A program made the position numbers and the translations under genes. Of a stretch of DNA of 64,000 nucleotides, positions 1-11,639 are shown piece after piece. The notes beneath the pieces are model-generated. The model was not told the origin of the DNA. It did not search any database and saw nothing but the letters and a program-made list of their open reading frames with translations. Every line of letters begins with the position of its first letter. Positions within the stretch are counted from its first letter, which is position 1. Source of the DNA: Wolfiporia cocos (Eukaryota; Basidiomycota; Agaricomycetes; Polyporales; Phaeolaceae); the NCBI GenBank assembly GCA_029448655.1, contig JACCLO010000003.1:1798001-1862000 (forward strand). Direction: 5' to 3'.

Positions 1-1
1 A

Positions 2-460
2 CATCAGTGGAAGAACAGACACACTGAATGGGACCCGGAGTGGGAAAACTTCGAGCAGAAATCCATCGCCATGGGACTCAGACAAAACCCGAACGAGTTC
101 ATCATCCACGACGATGTAGACATCGAAATACTGAAGGATGCGAAAATTCCCTTCTACATTTACCCAAAACAACTCGTCGCCAGGAACTTCTGGTTTTGCA
201 ATCCCAAAACCCGTGTAATACAATATGGCATACAAGTGGGACAATGCATAGAATCCACGATACCCAACAATCCGGGCTGGATCTATCCCGTACAGTATAC
301 CATACAGATGGCGAACCCACACATCTGTCAGAAACACGGACACGACCACCCATGTCACGTTGACCAAAACTTCTGCAAAGTAATTGCTGGGCGCGGGGAC
401 ACGCAGCTAGAAGAGGGGGTACTGTCACAAGCCGATTTCTTTCGCCTAGCTAGTGACTAG
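2..460 (+). CDS. pol C-terminal extension, partial (gypsy fragment)
   Basis: The frame is open from base 2 to the TAG at 458-460. It matches the final ~150 residues of pol in the element at 1210-10309: the DPEWE..FE stretch, ARNFWFC, YGI.VG...ESTIP, HPCHVDQ and the terminal GRGDTQLEEGVLSQAD. No known domain is recognised in this stretch; in the complete element it follows a chromo-like module at the end of integrase. The last 12 codons and the stop lie inside the LTR, so the LTR encodes the protein C-terminus. The reading frame is uninterrupted. Function unknown. Confidence 0.7.
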   Translation, partial: HQWKNRHTEWDPEWENFEQKSIAMGLRQNPNEFIIHDDVDIEILKDAKIPFYIYPKQLVARNFWFCNPKTRVIQYGIQVGQCIESTIPNNPGWIYPVQYTIQMANPHICQKHGHDHPCHVDQNFCKVIAGRGDTQLEEGVLSQADFFRLASD

Positions 461-795
461 AGCCTGAACCCTTATCTTATCTAAGCGCGCGCCTAAGCAG
501 TCACGTGCAAGACCCCGAACACCCTACCACGTGTTACCAGCCCCCCGGACACTCTGTGCCGTGTACCTACACCCATTATAGGGTTTACCATAATATCGGA
601 CTCTCAGCTTACGTAATAACTGTACAGCAGCCAAACAATGTACAAACAGTAGAATAGCATATATACTGGCCGACGAGCAGGGTAGCACCCCAGACTTGTC
701 TTGGCCTTATACGCCTTGAGTAGCCTCAGACTAGGATTGCGCTGAAACGCGAGTAACAATCCCCTGAGTAGTTGCTTGAAGTGTTGCTTGTGTCA
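423..795 (+). repeat. 3' LTR of the truncated gypsy fragment
   Basis: It starts TGTCACAAG and ends TTGTGTCA, with the TG...CA ends and internal order of the 371-bp LTRs at 1210 and 9939, but is clearly diverged from them. It contains a TATA-like tract (GCATATATACTGG) near 660. Confidence 0.8.
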
Positions 796-1209
796 ATCAC
801 ATATCAAATATCACACATTCTTGTATATATACTGTACTGTATGGAGAACTATTCTCCAGCTCGGTTTTGATCAATTCCAACAAATCATCTACATCATCTT
901 GGTCTAGGCAAAAATCTGACACATTGATGATGTCATGTCAGGCCAATGACAACATGAACTTGCATCTACTGGCCTGTTATGGTAATTTCCTTACCCAATC
1001 AAGTTGTATGACCACTATTTAAGATTCTGTGATTTTTCGGTTGGCTCCTGAGTGTGTCTCTCTTGCAGCTTATCAGTGGCTGGGCTTGCAATGCATTATC
1101 ACCCATCTTCTTCCTGTGCTTCTTGTGCCACCATGAGAAACATCAGATGGTGTGCATGCTACAGACTCTATCTCTAGTTTGACCCTGCATCCATCTGTCT
1201 CTAGCATCA
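796..1209. other. spacer between two gypsy copies, no gene seen
   Basis: AT-rich sequence with no supported ORF. A short palindrome (TGGAGAACTATTCTCCA) lies near 842. Bases 1205-1209 (CATCA) are the left target duplication of the element that follows, so this spacer and the sequence from 10310 were contiguous before that insertion. Confidence 0.6.
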
Positions 1210-1580
1210 TGTCACAAGCCGATTTTCTCCAACTTGCTTGCGACTAGGAACAACCCTTATCTTATCTAAGCGCCCGCCTATGCATCACATGCAAGGACCC
1301 CGAACACCCCACACGTGCCTACACAGACCCCGGACACCCTTGATGTGGCTCTACACCTACGATAGCGTTTACCATACTCTAAACGGTCTATCAGCTTACG
1401 TAATACTGTATAGTAGCCAAACATGTACAAACAGCCTATGAGCATATATACCAGCCAGACGAGCAGGGAGCACCCCAGACTCGTCTTGGCCTTTGTTGCC
1501 TTGAGTAGCCTCAGACTAGGAATACGCTTTCACGTGAGTAATATTCCCCTGAGTAGTTGCTTGAGAATACGCTTGTGTCA
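1210..1580 (+). repeat. 5' LTR
   Basis: TGTCACAAG...TTGTGTCA, 371 bp, essentially identical to 9939-10309. A TATA-like element (GAGCATATATACC) near 1440 is the likely core promoter. Confidence 0.95.
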
Positions 1581-2340
1581 TAAGACGAGTCTCCACCCCG
1601 TTCTGAGTTCATTCCAGAACAACCCCGGCGCACTAGGGGCAAAGTGCATTGTTTCTTTGCCCTCGCTTGACTTCGGTCTTGCGGGTGATAGACTCTTATC
1701 CTCCCGTATCCCAGGGACAAGGGACAGGGTTCAGGGGGATTACACTTGTGAACAGTGTGTAGGGGACCACTCCTACCGTTGCTTCTAAGCTACTGGGCCA
1801 CCGTCGTGCAATGCGGCGTAAAGGCTTTGGGTTACAACCCCACCATAGTAGACGTGTACCCGACGCGAAATAATCAAAGGCGTTAAGGGGCCCTACGGCA
1901 GATTACAGAGGCACTGGGCACCTATTTACGCGCATTACCGCGCCACTGTACGGGCATTACTGCCCCCTCGTTACTATAACAACCCAGCGCCCTACAAGGC
2001 GGCTGAAGGAGCGCAACACAGCTCACACTATACGGCCACTTGGCCCAACTACGATAGTTTTAGACCCTCCATCCCAAGGGTTTAGATCCCGTGCCCCCGG
2101 TATCCCGAATTAGCTTCGGGGCTGGACGAGGTTTCGGAGGCAGAGATTTCTAGCCGGCCTTGGGCTGAAAACCCCTTGGCATTTCTTGGCACATCTCCGA
2201 AAAGAGGTGGTCTCTGAATAGAGTGGAAGGATAGTTTCTAGTTACCACCCCGATCGCAGCTATAGGCTGATCCACAGTGGGCAGGTAGCGCTATCTTTCG
2301 CGACTCTACATTCCGTACATACACATTCATATACGTAACA
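1581..2340 (+). other. retrotransposon 5' leader
   Basis: About 760 bp between the LTR and the gag start. It has only out-of-frame short ORFs. It is expected to hold the primer-binding site and packaging signal, but neither can be identified; the bases after the LTR (TAAGACGAGTC) do not begin with TGG, so priming may not use an ordinary tRNA 3' end. Confidence 0.5.
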
Positions 2341-4356
2341 ATGGCCGCCCCTCATGACATCAACTACATCCGCGCCCCACGGCCCGCGCGCAACCCCTTT
2401 GACGCCCCGACCCCGGCTAACGCCCCGATCGACCCCTTACACCCAGGGCAGTGGGTGAACTACCAGATGCACGGTCTCCCAGAAGATTTCGCATTCCTGT
2501 TGGTGGCAGACAGTATCCACGCCCCCCGACCGAATGTTGAAGTCGCCCCAGTACACACCGAGACGATCGGGCAAAACACCCCCGGTTGATCACTGGCACT
2601 CGGCGCATCGGTAGACGACCAAGGTCCCGGCGTAGAACGGTTGGACCAGGCATTCCACCTGGCCAGGGAACAATCAAACACCATCCGCGGGGCGAGTCCA
2701 CTAGCTCATATCGACTCACCCCTAGCAGTACAATGGGCGTTCCCCCCCAACGCAACCTCGGCGGACTTCGGTTTTTGGTGTCAGACGGTAGCGGCTACAA
2801 TGGTTCAAACCGGTGTGTGGAACGCCGACATGGGAGCAAGGTTCCTGCGGGAGGCACAACGCCTCCAAGCGGATGCCATTGCGGCAGGAGATGCGGCTTC
2901 ACTACACAGCCAGCATTCCGCTCCCCGTCGGTCAGTACCATCGGTTCCGGAAGAGCGTTTCCGGCCGGTTGAAAACTGGGTGAGGTCCGTCCACATGGGA
3001 TCTCCCCCACCGGTGAATTTGGCAACCCGTCCTGCGTCGAACAGCTCCAGGCAGACGAACCCCTTCCTGCCTGGATACACGCCCCCGGTCCTTACGCCCC
3101 AGGTCCCCTTTTCGGTCATGGCAGCACAGCCCCCGGTCCCTCCGTCGGAAGCACCACGGACAACGCATGCGAACACCTGGAGAGCCGCGCCTCTCCCGGG
3201 AACGCGTGCATCCATGTGGCGGCCCGAGAAACTGGTGAGCTCGCAATGGGATGCCTATTCAATGCTCCCGGAGCTGCAGCCTGACCCCCGGTACAAGTCC
3301 AAGGTGCGCGAACCCGAACCCTTCACCGGCGAGAATTTCATCGCCTGGGTAATGCGCCTGAAACTCTACATCGACGACAACCGGCCGCTGCTCTTCACAG
3401 ACAGCAAGAAAATCGGCACGGCCATCTCGTTGATACGAGGACCAAAGGTGGATTCTTGGGTAACGGCTTTCACGCGCGAGCACTATCGTGACGGACAATG
3501 GCACCTGAGCTGGCTACGGTTCATCTGGGAACTACACCAGAAGTTCGACGACCCCGACCTAGAAAAGAAGTCGGCAGTCGCAGCCGAAAAGCTCAGCATG
3601 ACAATCGGTAAGGGAGAGGAGTACTTCCAGGAGCTGGAAAGACTTCTTTCGGAGGCCAAGTACGACAAGGAGAACCAGATCGTCCATCGCTGGATCACCG
3701 CGGCCATCCCGAAGGAAATCTACACGGCAGTACACTCCGCTTTTGTCGCCGCCACCGTCAACGACAAATCGCAACACGGGTACAACGTCCAGATCCCAGA
3801 GGACTACGAATCCTGGAAACAGGCAATCCTCCGGACAGACAACGCGATGCGACGTCTCCGCGACGAAGAAAAGCTGCGCCACGGGAAGGAAACCGGTAAG
3901 GGCCCCGACAAAGGAAAAGGTCGGGCAACAACATCGTCATCGGGAACCACGCGGTCCGAGCCCACCGCAGAAGAAAGGGCCAACTTGCTCAAGAGGAAGT
4001 GCCACTCTTGCAGCAAGACACAGGCAGAGGCACCAGGAAAGGGCTGCAACAAGCCCGTCTGGCATCAACCCAACTGGAAGCCCCGAGCAGCTGCCAGTGG
4101 AGGGAACACCGGTGCCGGACCCTCGCAACCGGCACGCACCCGCCAGGCCGTCGAAGGCCCACCCGCAGAAAAAGTCCTTGGGGAAGTATCCCAGGAGGAC
4201 TTCGTGCGAATGGTGGCTGCCTGGGCCAAGGAAAATCCGGAGGCTGCGAAGGAAGCTGGATTCACTCAGGTACATACCTTCTCTAATAAAATTTTCAGTT
4301 CTGGAAGTCGAGGAACCAGTAAACGTCTCTATTTCCGAATCTGCCACGGAAGGTAA
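2341..4356 (+). pseudogene. gag, one in-frame stop
   Basis: Capsid/nucleocapsid precursor of the retrotransposon. The ATG at 2341 and the long stretch from 2641 are in the same frame, separated by a single TGA at 2587-2589; CGA would restore it. The central part (about 3300-3900) resembles a retrotransposon Gag capsid core (FTGENFIAWVMRLKLYID, then an HRWITAAIP stretch). A Lys/Arg-rich linker precedes a cysteine cluster (CHSC...GC...WH) near 4000 that is at best a degenerate zinc knuckle. The C-terminus (EEDFVRMVAAWAKENPEA-like) is acidic and helical. The frame ends at 4354-4356 and overlaps pol, which lies in the +1 frame, so pol expression would need a +1 frameshift or equivalent. Confidence 0.85.
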
Positions 4357-7300
4357 CGAACCGATGGATGGACTATATGGGCTAGGAACCAGGGCCCCGA
4401 TATTTGACTATGTATCTGTACCACATTCAGTAGACTTGGCGCCTGGTGACGACGACGGAGCTTCAACATGCTCCGACAATTCGTTTGTAACAGCCTCAGA
4501 GGAGCCTCCCACCGGAGCTTGGCGGGAGGATAAAACCGTGCTTAATTCCTCTATTAATGTAAACTATGTGCCAATGGACGTAGACCCGGTTGTAGACTCA
4601 GATGTGCAAATGGCAGACGCATCTAAGCCTACAGTCCAGAAAAAGACTGAAAAGAAAGTGCGGCGTCGACGAGCCAAGAAGAAGGCTGTCACGCTCGACA
4701 TATACCTAGACCACCCGCGGGCAATCCCCCCTGAGCACAAAAGCGAAGGAGCCGCGGGTTACGATCTTCACTCTGCGGAGGAAGTCGTCGTTCCTAACGG
4801 GAAACGTATCACCGTGGATACAGGCATAATGATCCGAATGCCACCCGGTGTATACGGCCGCATAGCTCCACGGTCCGGACTCGCCTTGAAGGGAGTCGAT
4901 GTGGAGGCCGGGGTAGTCGACGAAGACTACACCGGCCAGCTAAAAGTCATACTGAATAATCAAACCGGAACAGATTATCAGATCAAGTATGGGGACAGAA
5001 TCGCCCAGTTCATACTCGAATGCAACATGACACCAGACATGTGCATAGTAAAGAGCATTAGGGAAACCAGATGCGGAACACAGGGGTTCGGCTCTACTGG
5101 TGAGAAACTCAAAGGGAATGTAGTGGTAATCCAGACGGGAAAACGGGGAAGGCAGATCGAAGTACCGATCACCCTCCACCGCCCTGACGGACGCGCCCTC
5201 TTCACAAAGGCACTGATAGACTCCGGTTCAACGGGATCGGTCATCAGTCATGCCTACGTGGAGGAACACAAACTCGAGCAACTCCCTTTAGACCGACCCG
5301 TCAAACTGTACAACGCTGACGGTAGTACCAATGCTGCGGGCAAGATGACGCACTATGTCAAACTCCAGATGCAGATCGACACGCAATTGGAAACGCACAA
5401 GTTCCACGTCACCGAGCTGAGCTCAGCTGACATATTCCTCGGCTTCGATTGGTTGGAAGACCACAATCCCACCATCGACTGGAAGAAACGCCGAATCACC
5501 TTCACCTGCGACTGCGAACACGAGCAGATCGAGGACGGTGACCATATCTATTACATCTTTGCTGACGCATGGTTACGAAATAGGGAAGAGTGCCGGGCCG
5601 ACATCGCTGAGCGAGTCTGCGCGACGAAGGCAACCGAGATCGCCATCGCCACCGGCAAAACCACGGAAGCCAAAACCTTCGAAGAGGTGGTCCCCGAGTA
5701 CTTGCACGACTTTGAAGACGTGTTTAAGGAAACGGAATTCGACCAACTCCCCGAAAGGTGACCGTGGGATCACGCCATAGAACTCCTACCAAACTCCGAA
5801 CCCTACGCCGGCAAGATCTATGCCCTATCGCCCCAAGAACAAGAGGCGTTAGACGACTTTCTAGAAGAACAGCTACGGACTGGACGAATTCGACCATCCA
5901 AGTCACCATGGGGGGCACCATTCTTCTTCATCAAGAAGAAGGATGGGAAACTGAGACCCATTCAGGACTATCGGAAATTGAACCAGATGACCAAGAAGAA
6001 CCGGTACCCGCTCCCTCTGATCACGGAGCTGCTCAACAAGTTAAAGCGAGCTAAGTACTTCTCTAAATTGGACATTTGTTGAGGATATACGAACGTCAGG
6101 ATCAAAGAAGGCGACGAAGAAAAAGCCGCCTTCATCACTAACAGAGGGCTATACGAGCCGTTAGTGATGTTCTTCGGAATGTGCAATGCACCGGGCACGT
6201 TCCAGACTTTGATGAATGACATATTCCGAGACCTGATCATGACTGGAAAAGTCATTGTATATTTAGACGACATACTTGTTTTCACGGAGACCGAGGCAGA
6301 ACACAAGGAGATCCTGCGCAAGGTTCTGCTCGTTCTCCGTCAAAATAAGCTGACATGTAAACCAGAGAAATGCGAGTTTCTCAAGTCGGAAGTAGAATAC
6401 TTGGGACATATAATCTCTCACGGGGAAATCCGTATGGATCCCGTGAAGGTGGTGGCAGTGGCTGAATGGCCCGCACCTCAGAACAAGAAAGAAGTGCAAT
6501 CCTTCATAGGATTCGCAAACTTCTACCGGAGATTCATTCCCAAGTTCTCCACGGTAGCACGCCCACTGATAAACCTAACCAAGGATACGCCTTGGCAGTG
6601 GGGTACGGCGGAACAAGAGTGTTTCGATAAGTTAAAGAAAATATTTATCGAAGCACCCGTGTTAGGGATACCAAACGACGACGATCCTTTCCGCATCGAG
6701 GCAGACTCTTCAGACTTCGCAACTGGAGCCTGCCTCATGCAGAAACAAGACGGCGTCTGGAAACCCATCGCCTACCAAAGTAAGACGATGCTACCGGCAG
6801 AACGGAACTACGAGATCTACGACAGAGAACTCCTCGCCATCATGTGCGCACTCGATGAATGGCGGCATTTCGTAATGGGTGGCAAACACCCTGTAGAAGT
6901 ACTAACGGACCACAAGAACCTTGAATATTTTAAGACTCCGCAGAAAATTAATCCGCGATAAGCCCGGTGGATGACGGAACTCACCGAGTATGACCTACAG
7001 CTCGTGCACATCCCCGGGAAGACCAATGGAAGGGCTGACGGGCTTTCCCGAAGAAGTGATCACGGCAACGACAAGGATCACCTCGAAGGGCAAGTCGTCC
7101 TGAAGCCACACCTCTTCGTCCAAGACAGCGCAGAAAGGCTGCGATCCTCATTCTATACTGTAGTCAAGGGTATCACCCACGACGAAGTAAAAGAAAGGGT
7201 GAAAGCGGAAGCCGCTCTCTACGATGGAAAGGAAGGAGTAGAAGTAGGAGAAACGACCAAGGACGGTCTCCGATATAGGAGAGGGAGGTTAATTATCCCT

Positions 7301-8352
7301 CGGGACGAAGAATTGATCGGAAAAATCATTTCTTCATTCCACGACACCGTCTCAGCGGGACACCCTGGCACCGAAAACACATACACAGCCATACACCGAC
7401 ACTACTGGTGGCCAAAGATGCATTCAGACATCCGCCAGTACGTCAAAGCTTGTATCAAGTGCCAGGCCGCTAAGCCGGACCGATCCAAACGCGTGGCTCC
7501 ACTCAACCCGAACCCAACTCCAGCACACAACTGGGAGAACATTTCCGTCGATATGATCACGGGACTCCCCACTTCCAAGGGTCGCGATGCAATCATTGTA
7601 GTAGTAGATATGAAGTCAAAGGACTATATAGCTGTACCAACAACGACTAAACTATCGGCCGAAGGATGGGCCAACATATTCATAGACAAAGTATATACAC
7701 AACACGGACTACCAAAAAAAATATTTAGCGACAGAGGACCGCAATTTGTAGCAGAATTCATAAAGGACGTATATCGTAGATTAGGCATACAGGGAAACCC
7801 GAGTACTGCGTTCCACCCACAGACAGACGGGCAGACGGAACAAATGAACCAGGAACTCGAGGTCTACCTTAGGTTATTTATTAACGATACTCATACGAAC
7901 CGGCCGGACTTACTCCCGCTGGCAAGCTTTGTGTACAAGACACACGTACACAGTAGCACGGGATACAGTCCCTTTTACCTTACGGACGGATACCACCCCT
8001 TCACAGGTGTAGAGGCGCCGGAACAAGAAGAGGGGGTAGCACGGGATTGGGTCGAACACATGCACACCATATCCAAACTCGCTTCACAGAACCTGGAGAA
8101 AGCTAAGCTACGCATGAAAGAGTACTACGATAGGAAATGGGCATTGCCACTATTGTACTCCGAAGGCGACTTGGTTTGGGTTGACGGCCGTAACATAAAC
8201 ATGGGCCACCCAACCAAGAAGCTTGACTCCAAGCGGTTTGGACCATACAAGGTCACTAAGAAGGTCGGGCACGGAGCATACGAACTAGACCTCCCCGCAG
8301 ACATGCGCGGGATATACCCAGTATTCAACGAGGTCCTACTCCTACCATATAC

Positions 8353-9280
8353 TGTCACAGATTTATCTGGGGCTTACAGCATTTTTCCTATGATTATAGC
8401 AATTTACCTGGGATTTATACGTCTAACTACAAGTTATCTACGGGTTAACTCCCATTGCCACCACGACAAGCTCTTTACTGGGCTTATCAACCATGTGACC
8501 AGCTTACATAATGCTACGGTACCTCCCGGTCCAATAGCAACACTACAGCTACGTCATAGGTCTCGCCCGTTAGAGCAAGACCAGCCACATCATAAGATCT
8601 TAGATCATAATGATAGGTCGAGCGCGGCACGCTCGCATAATAATGTCCACAACACCAAACATCGCCACCAAGCAATGTTCTATTGGGCCGGCCTCCTCGG
8701 CTTCCCACCGTCATAAGATCCTTGATCATAATGACACTTCAGGCGCGGCACGCCTTCGCATAATTATGTCAACACGACCATACAGCATAATATTAGCAAC
8801 AAGGCAATATCGCTGTTGGTCCGGCCTTATCGGCCATCAATACCCGGGCTGTGCCCGCATTTACCCAATATAATAATAAACCTCCTCTCTTACCATTGGT
8901 GCGGCCATTACCGGCCCACACGGCCATTGTAGATAGGATCCCAAACAAATAGATAAGATAAGCTTCGCCCCTTGGCAAAGCCGCATAACCCGGAAAGGTA
9001 GTACTATACAGTATCACATGACCTCTCCGCATACATGTATTTAAGTAGGAGCCAAGCGCTCCATACTTCAGTTCTATTCTATCGTTGTTACCTCGAATGC
9101 CCACACGCGGAGTACCATAGGTACTCCCAGTGGACTACCATTGGTAGTCCCAAGCTTCGACTGGTTTGCGGCTGCGCTACTTCCACTAGCAACTGCTGCA
9201 CTGGGTCCATCTTCCTCGTCTAGTCGCCCTAGTACCTCAGGATAGCGACTAGGTGAGTCCCACAGGATAGATCTGTGTCA
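8353..9280 (+). mobile_element. solo LTR inserted in pol
   Basis: 928 bp, starting TGTCACAG and ending CTGTGTCA, flanked by the perfect duplication TATAC (8348-8352 and 9281-9285). Removing it and one duplication joins the integrase C-terminus (VLLLPYT) in frame with the chromo-like extension, which proves the insertion. A TATA-like motif (ATGTATTTAAG) lies near 9032. It is a different family from the host element's LTR. No internal region remains, so the inserted element was reduced by LTR-LTR recombination. Confidence 0.93.
8589..8835 (+). repeat. two ~122-bp tandem units inside the solo LTR
   Basis: Both units begin with TCATAAGATC..T.GATCATAATGA and carry GCGCGGCACGC, CGCATAAT and a GG.CGGCCT stretch, offset by about 122 bp (8589 and 8711). 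Tandem duplication in the LTR U3 region can multiply enhancer motifs; that role is inferred. Confidence 0.7.
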
Positions 9281-9923
9281 TATACACCGCCCGCCTTCCC
9301 CAATCAGAACCACAATGAACTGACGGAAAGCAAGGACACTCGCAGGCCTCTCAGGATCCTCGAATCCAGGGAAGACCGAGGGCGAGTCGAGCTAGAAGTC
9401 GAGTGGTCTGACGGGACATGGGAACAAAAACGTGGACTGAACCATTACCAAGAGCTAGTCACGAAATTCTTCGAAGCACGACCATCCGCCCCAGGAAACC
9501 AGTGGAAAAACAGAAACACTGGCTGGGACCACTCTACAACCAAATGGGATCCAGAGTGGGAGGACTTCGAACGAAAAGCTCAGGAAATGGGACTTAGGGA
9601 GAACCCGAAGGAGTTCATCATATACGACGACATAGACACCACACTTCTTGTCAAAGGCAGCATACCGTTCTACGCCTACAAAAAGAAGCTCGTCGCTCGT
9701 AACTTCTGGTTCTGCGATCCACAAACACGGGTTATGCAATACGGAATACGAGTTGGAACGCCGATAGAATCCACTATACCTGAATCGATAGGATATTGGA
9801 TCTACCCGGTCTTAAACACTCTCCAACTAGCGCACCCGCACATATGCGTCAAAACCGTAGACCACCCGTGCCATGTCGACCAAACTATGTACAAAGTAAT
9901 TGCTGGGCGTGGGGACACGCAGC

Positions 9924-9935
9924 TAGAAGAGGGGG
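9924..9935 (+). promoter_or_regulatory. polypurine tract of the gypsy element
   Basis: TAGAAGAGGGGG just before TAC and the 3' LTR start at 9939; the same run precedes the LTR at 423. It is the expected plus-strand primer for reverse transcription and is also coding (QLEEGVL of pol). Confidence 0.7.
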
Positions 9936-9938
9936 TAC

Positions 9939-10309
9939 TGTCACAAGCCGATTTTCTCCAACTTGCTTGCGACTAGGAACAACCCTTATCTTATCTAAGC
10001 GCCCGCCTATGCATCACATGCAAAGACCCCGAACACCCCACACGTGCCTACACAGACCCCGGACACCCTTGATGTGGCTCTACACCTACGATAGCGTTTA
10101 CCATACTCTAAACGGTCTATCAGCTTACGTAATACTGTATAGTAGCCAAACATGTACAAACAGCCTATGAGCATATATACCAGCCAGACGAGCAGGGAGC
10201 ACCCCAGACTCGTCTTGGCCTTTGTTGCCTTGAGTAGCCTCAGACTAGGAATACGCTTTCACGTGAGTAATATTCCCCTGAGTAGTTGCTTGAGAATACG
10301 CTTGTGTCA
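9939..10309 (+). repeat. 3' LTR
   Basis: 371 bp, one mismatch to the 5' LTR. It contains the last 12 codons of pol and the stop codon. Target duplication CATCA follows at 10310-10314. Confidence 0.95.
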
Positions 10310-10314
10310 CATCA

Positions 10315-11639
10315 ACAAAGCACTATCATATAGGTGCACCTAATGTACCTCATCAGCAAAATGCGAGATGACTTACCAGTGCTGGAGGTGATTTATCAGT
10401 GCTGGAGGTACTTGCCAATTGAGGAAGGATCTGACCTCTGTAGATAAGCACTGATAAGATTGACAGCGGAGTGGTGTTCAATTGCCACTCTGAAGGCATC
10501 TTATCAGCGTCAGTCAAACTCAACGTGTGACTGGGAAATTAATCACCAGACTGGTAAACTAATCAACAGACTGGTATAGAATTGTCGTTTGGTAGTCAGG
10601 CTGGCATATAAATTGCAAGGAGCAGCCGCAGCTTACTTATGTAGATATACTGTAACCTGTGGCATGCACCACACAATGTGGCGTGCACTGTAGCAGTGCG
10701 TTATGTGCTTCATAAAGGTGACATTTATATATTACCTTTAAATGTGCAGCCTCAGCTTTTTCTCAATGTTATGGTGTGTTCTTACTATAATTTACTGTCA
10801 TATACACTTTTCATTGATTCTACCATCTACCAGTGCACAGGCTCTAACTACTGGGAGACAACATCTGTATTCACCTAGATAGCATACAAACAAGCTGTAC
10901 ACTATGTAAGTAATGAACGGCATGGCTATATTAATGTAAAGCTCACCTCAGCATTGGCACTCCTAATGGGAGACAACGTCTGAGGTGGGTGACGAGTGAC
11001 AGTGCATACATATAGTGTTGCTATGTAGAATTAAAAGCCCGAAACTACCAAATAAACAACATATGAACCATGAACCGGTGCAGCATTCAGTATTGCACCT
11101 TTCCATATATGGTATCATACTGGTGCCCAACGGTGCACGGCGGGATTGCATGCTCCAACAGTGGCTTCATTTAGGTTCTGTCACTGTTCTGTCGCCTCTC
11201 TAACTCTGTTCCCAAGTTACACATAATCACACTCACAACGTCGACAAATTGGCACATGCATACATGCATCTTTCCCTTTTTTTCTTGTATCTGCTATGAT
11301 TTAAAGCATTAGCGAGCCAGGCCATCCCTTCAAGAGGAGTTGAACAACTACACACAATATTAAGCAATCATTTGTAAGCACAATTAGCGCTTTAGTTTTT
11401 GAATTTGATGCACCGCTCTGCCCGAAGCCGCCAGGCTTGTAGTAACGCATGCACACCTTTGATATAGCCTACCAGACAGTTTTATAGCCTCACAAAACGC
11501 TCAAAGAATGCTAAGAGCATGTTCCTTGGACCTAGTGACCCGCTAGCTTGCCCATCACCATGCCATCAGTCTACCATCGCCGCACCGTCCTGCGCCCTGG
11601 CAGCGCAGACCCCAAATTGCAACACTCCCCCTCAAGTGC
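10315..11639. other. spacer, no gene seen
   Basis: AT-rich with only short, unsupported ORFs. Two near-identical 20-bp units (TTA[C/T]CAGTGCTGGAGGTGA-like) lie at about 10371-10408. A hairpin with arms CACTCCCC and GGGGAGTG lies near 11623-11651, at the left edge of the copia gag relic. No LTR or inverted-repeat boundary was found for that relic. Confidence 0.5.

Larger units (their letters stand above)
1..795 (+). mobile_element. 3' fragment of a dUTPase-type Ty3/gypsy retrotransposon
   Basis: This is the last part of pol plus one LTR of a relative of the complete element at 1210-10309. The protein end and the LTR align collinearly with that element, but with many substitutions and small indels, so it is a separate, older or differently sourced copy. 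The purine-rich run before the LTR (AGAAGAGGGGG) is conserved. The element starts left of the window, so its age and completeness cannot be judged here. Confidence 0.85.
4271..9976 (+). pseudogene. pol: dUTPase-PR-RT-RH-IN-chromo-like, broken
   Basis: Single frame (+1 relative to gag), open upstream to 3743; exact start unknown. Domains: dUTPase about 4690-5100 with all five motifs (GAAGYDLHSAEE, APRSGLALKG, DEDYTGQLKV, GDRIAQFILE, TQGFGSTG); aspartic protease near 5215 (ALIDSGSTG); RT about 5800-6500 ([16 protein letters not shown], active site YLDD near 6258); RNase H about 6680-7000 (DSSD, E, D); integrase zinc finger about 7340-7470 (H, H, CIKC), DDE core about 7540-7860 (SVDM, SDRGPQF, EQMNQE), GPY-like end about 8160-8350. 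The frame then crosses the solo LTR at 8353-9280 and resumes with a chromo-like stretch (VEWSDGTWEQKRGLNHYQ) and ~170 unrecognised residues, ending at TAG 9974-9976 inside the 3' LTR. Stops: TGA 5759, TGA 6080 (expected Trp of WGYNN), TAA 6959 (expected Gln of QARW). Confidence 0.9.
1210..10309 (+). mobile_element. full-length dUTPase-bearing Ty3/gypsy retrotransposon
   Basis: Two 371-bp LTRs (1210-1580 and 9939-10309) are flanked by a perfect 5-bp duplication, CATCA (1205-1209 and 10310-10314). The LTRs differ at one position by eye (G at 1295, A at 10024), which implies a recent insertion. Internal order: leader, gag, then dUTPase-protease-RT-RNase H-integrase-chromo-like module-C-terminal extension. 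Integrase after RT places it in Ty3/gypsy (Metaviridae); dUTPase-bearing Metaviridae are known in basidiomycetes. It is defective in this copy: stops at 2587, 5759, 6080 and 6959, and a solo LTR inserted at 8353-9280. No tRNA primer-binding site starting TGG is visible after the 5' LTR. Confidence 0.95.

Noticed and set aside
102..428. 108-codon minus-strand ORF over the first pol fragment
   Set aside because: It is an antisense shadow of the plus-strand frame, which matches the complete element's pol; the minus product has no recognisable motif.
4271..4298. GTACATACCT...TTTTCAG at the gag-pol junction as a tiny intron
   Set aside because: It has donor, branch-like and acceptor words, but at 29 nt it is too short, and removing it leads into the third frame with a stop, not into pol. 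A +1 frameshift fits better.
6971..8716. Pol C-terminus reading on past 8353 as native protein
   Set aside because: The residues after VLLLPY come from the solo LTR; TATAC duplications and the in-frame resumption at 9286 show the true continuation.
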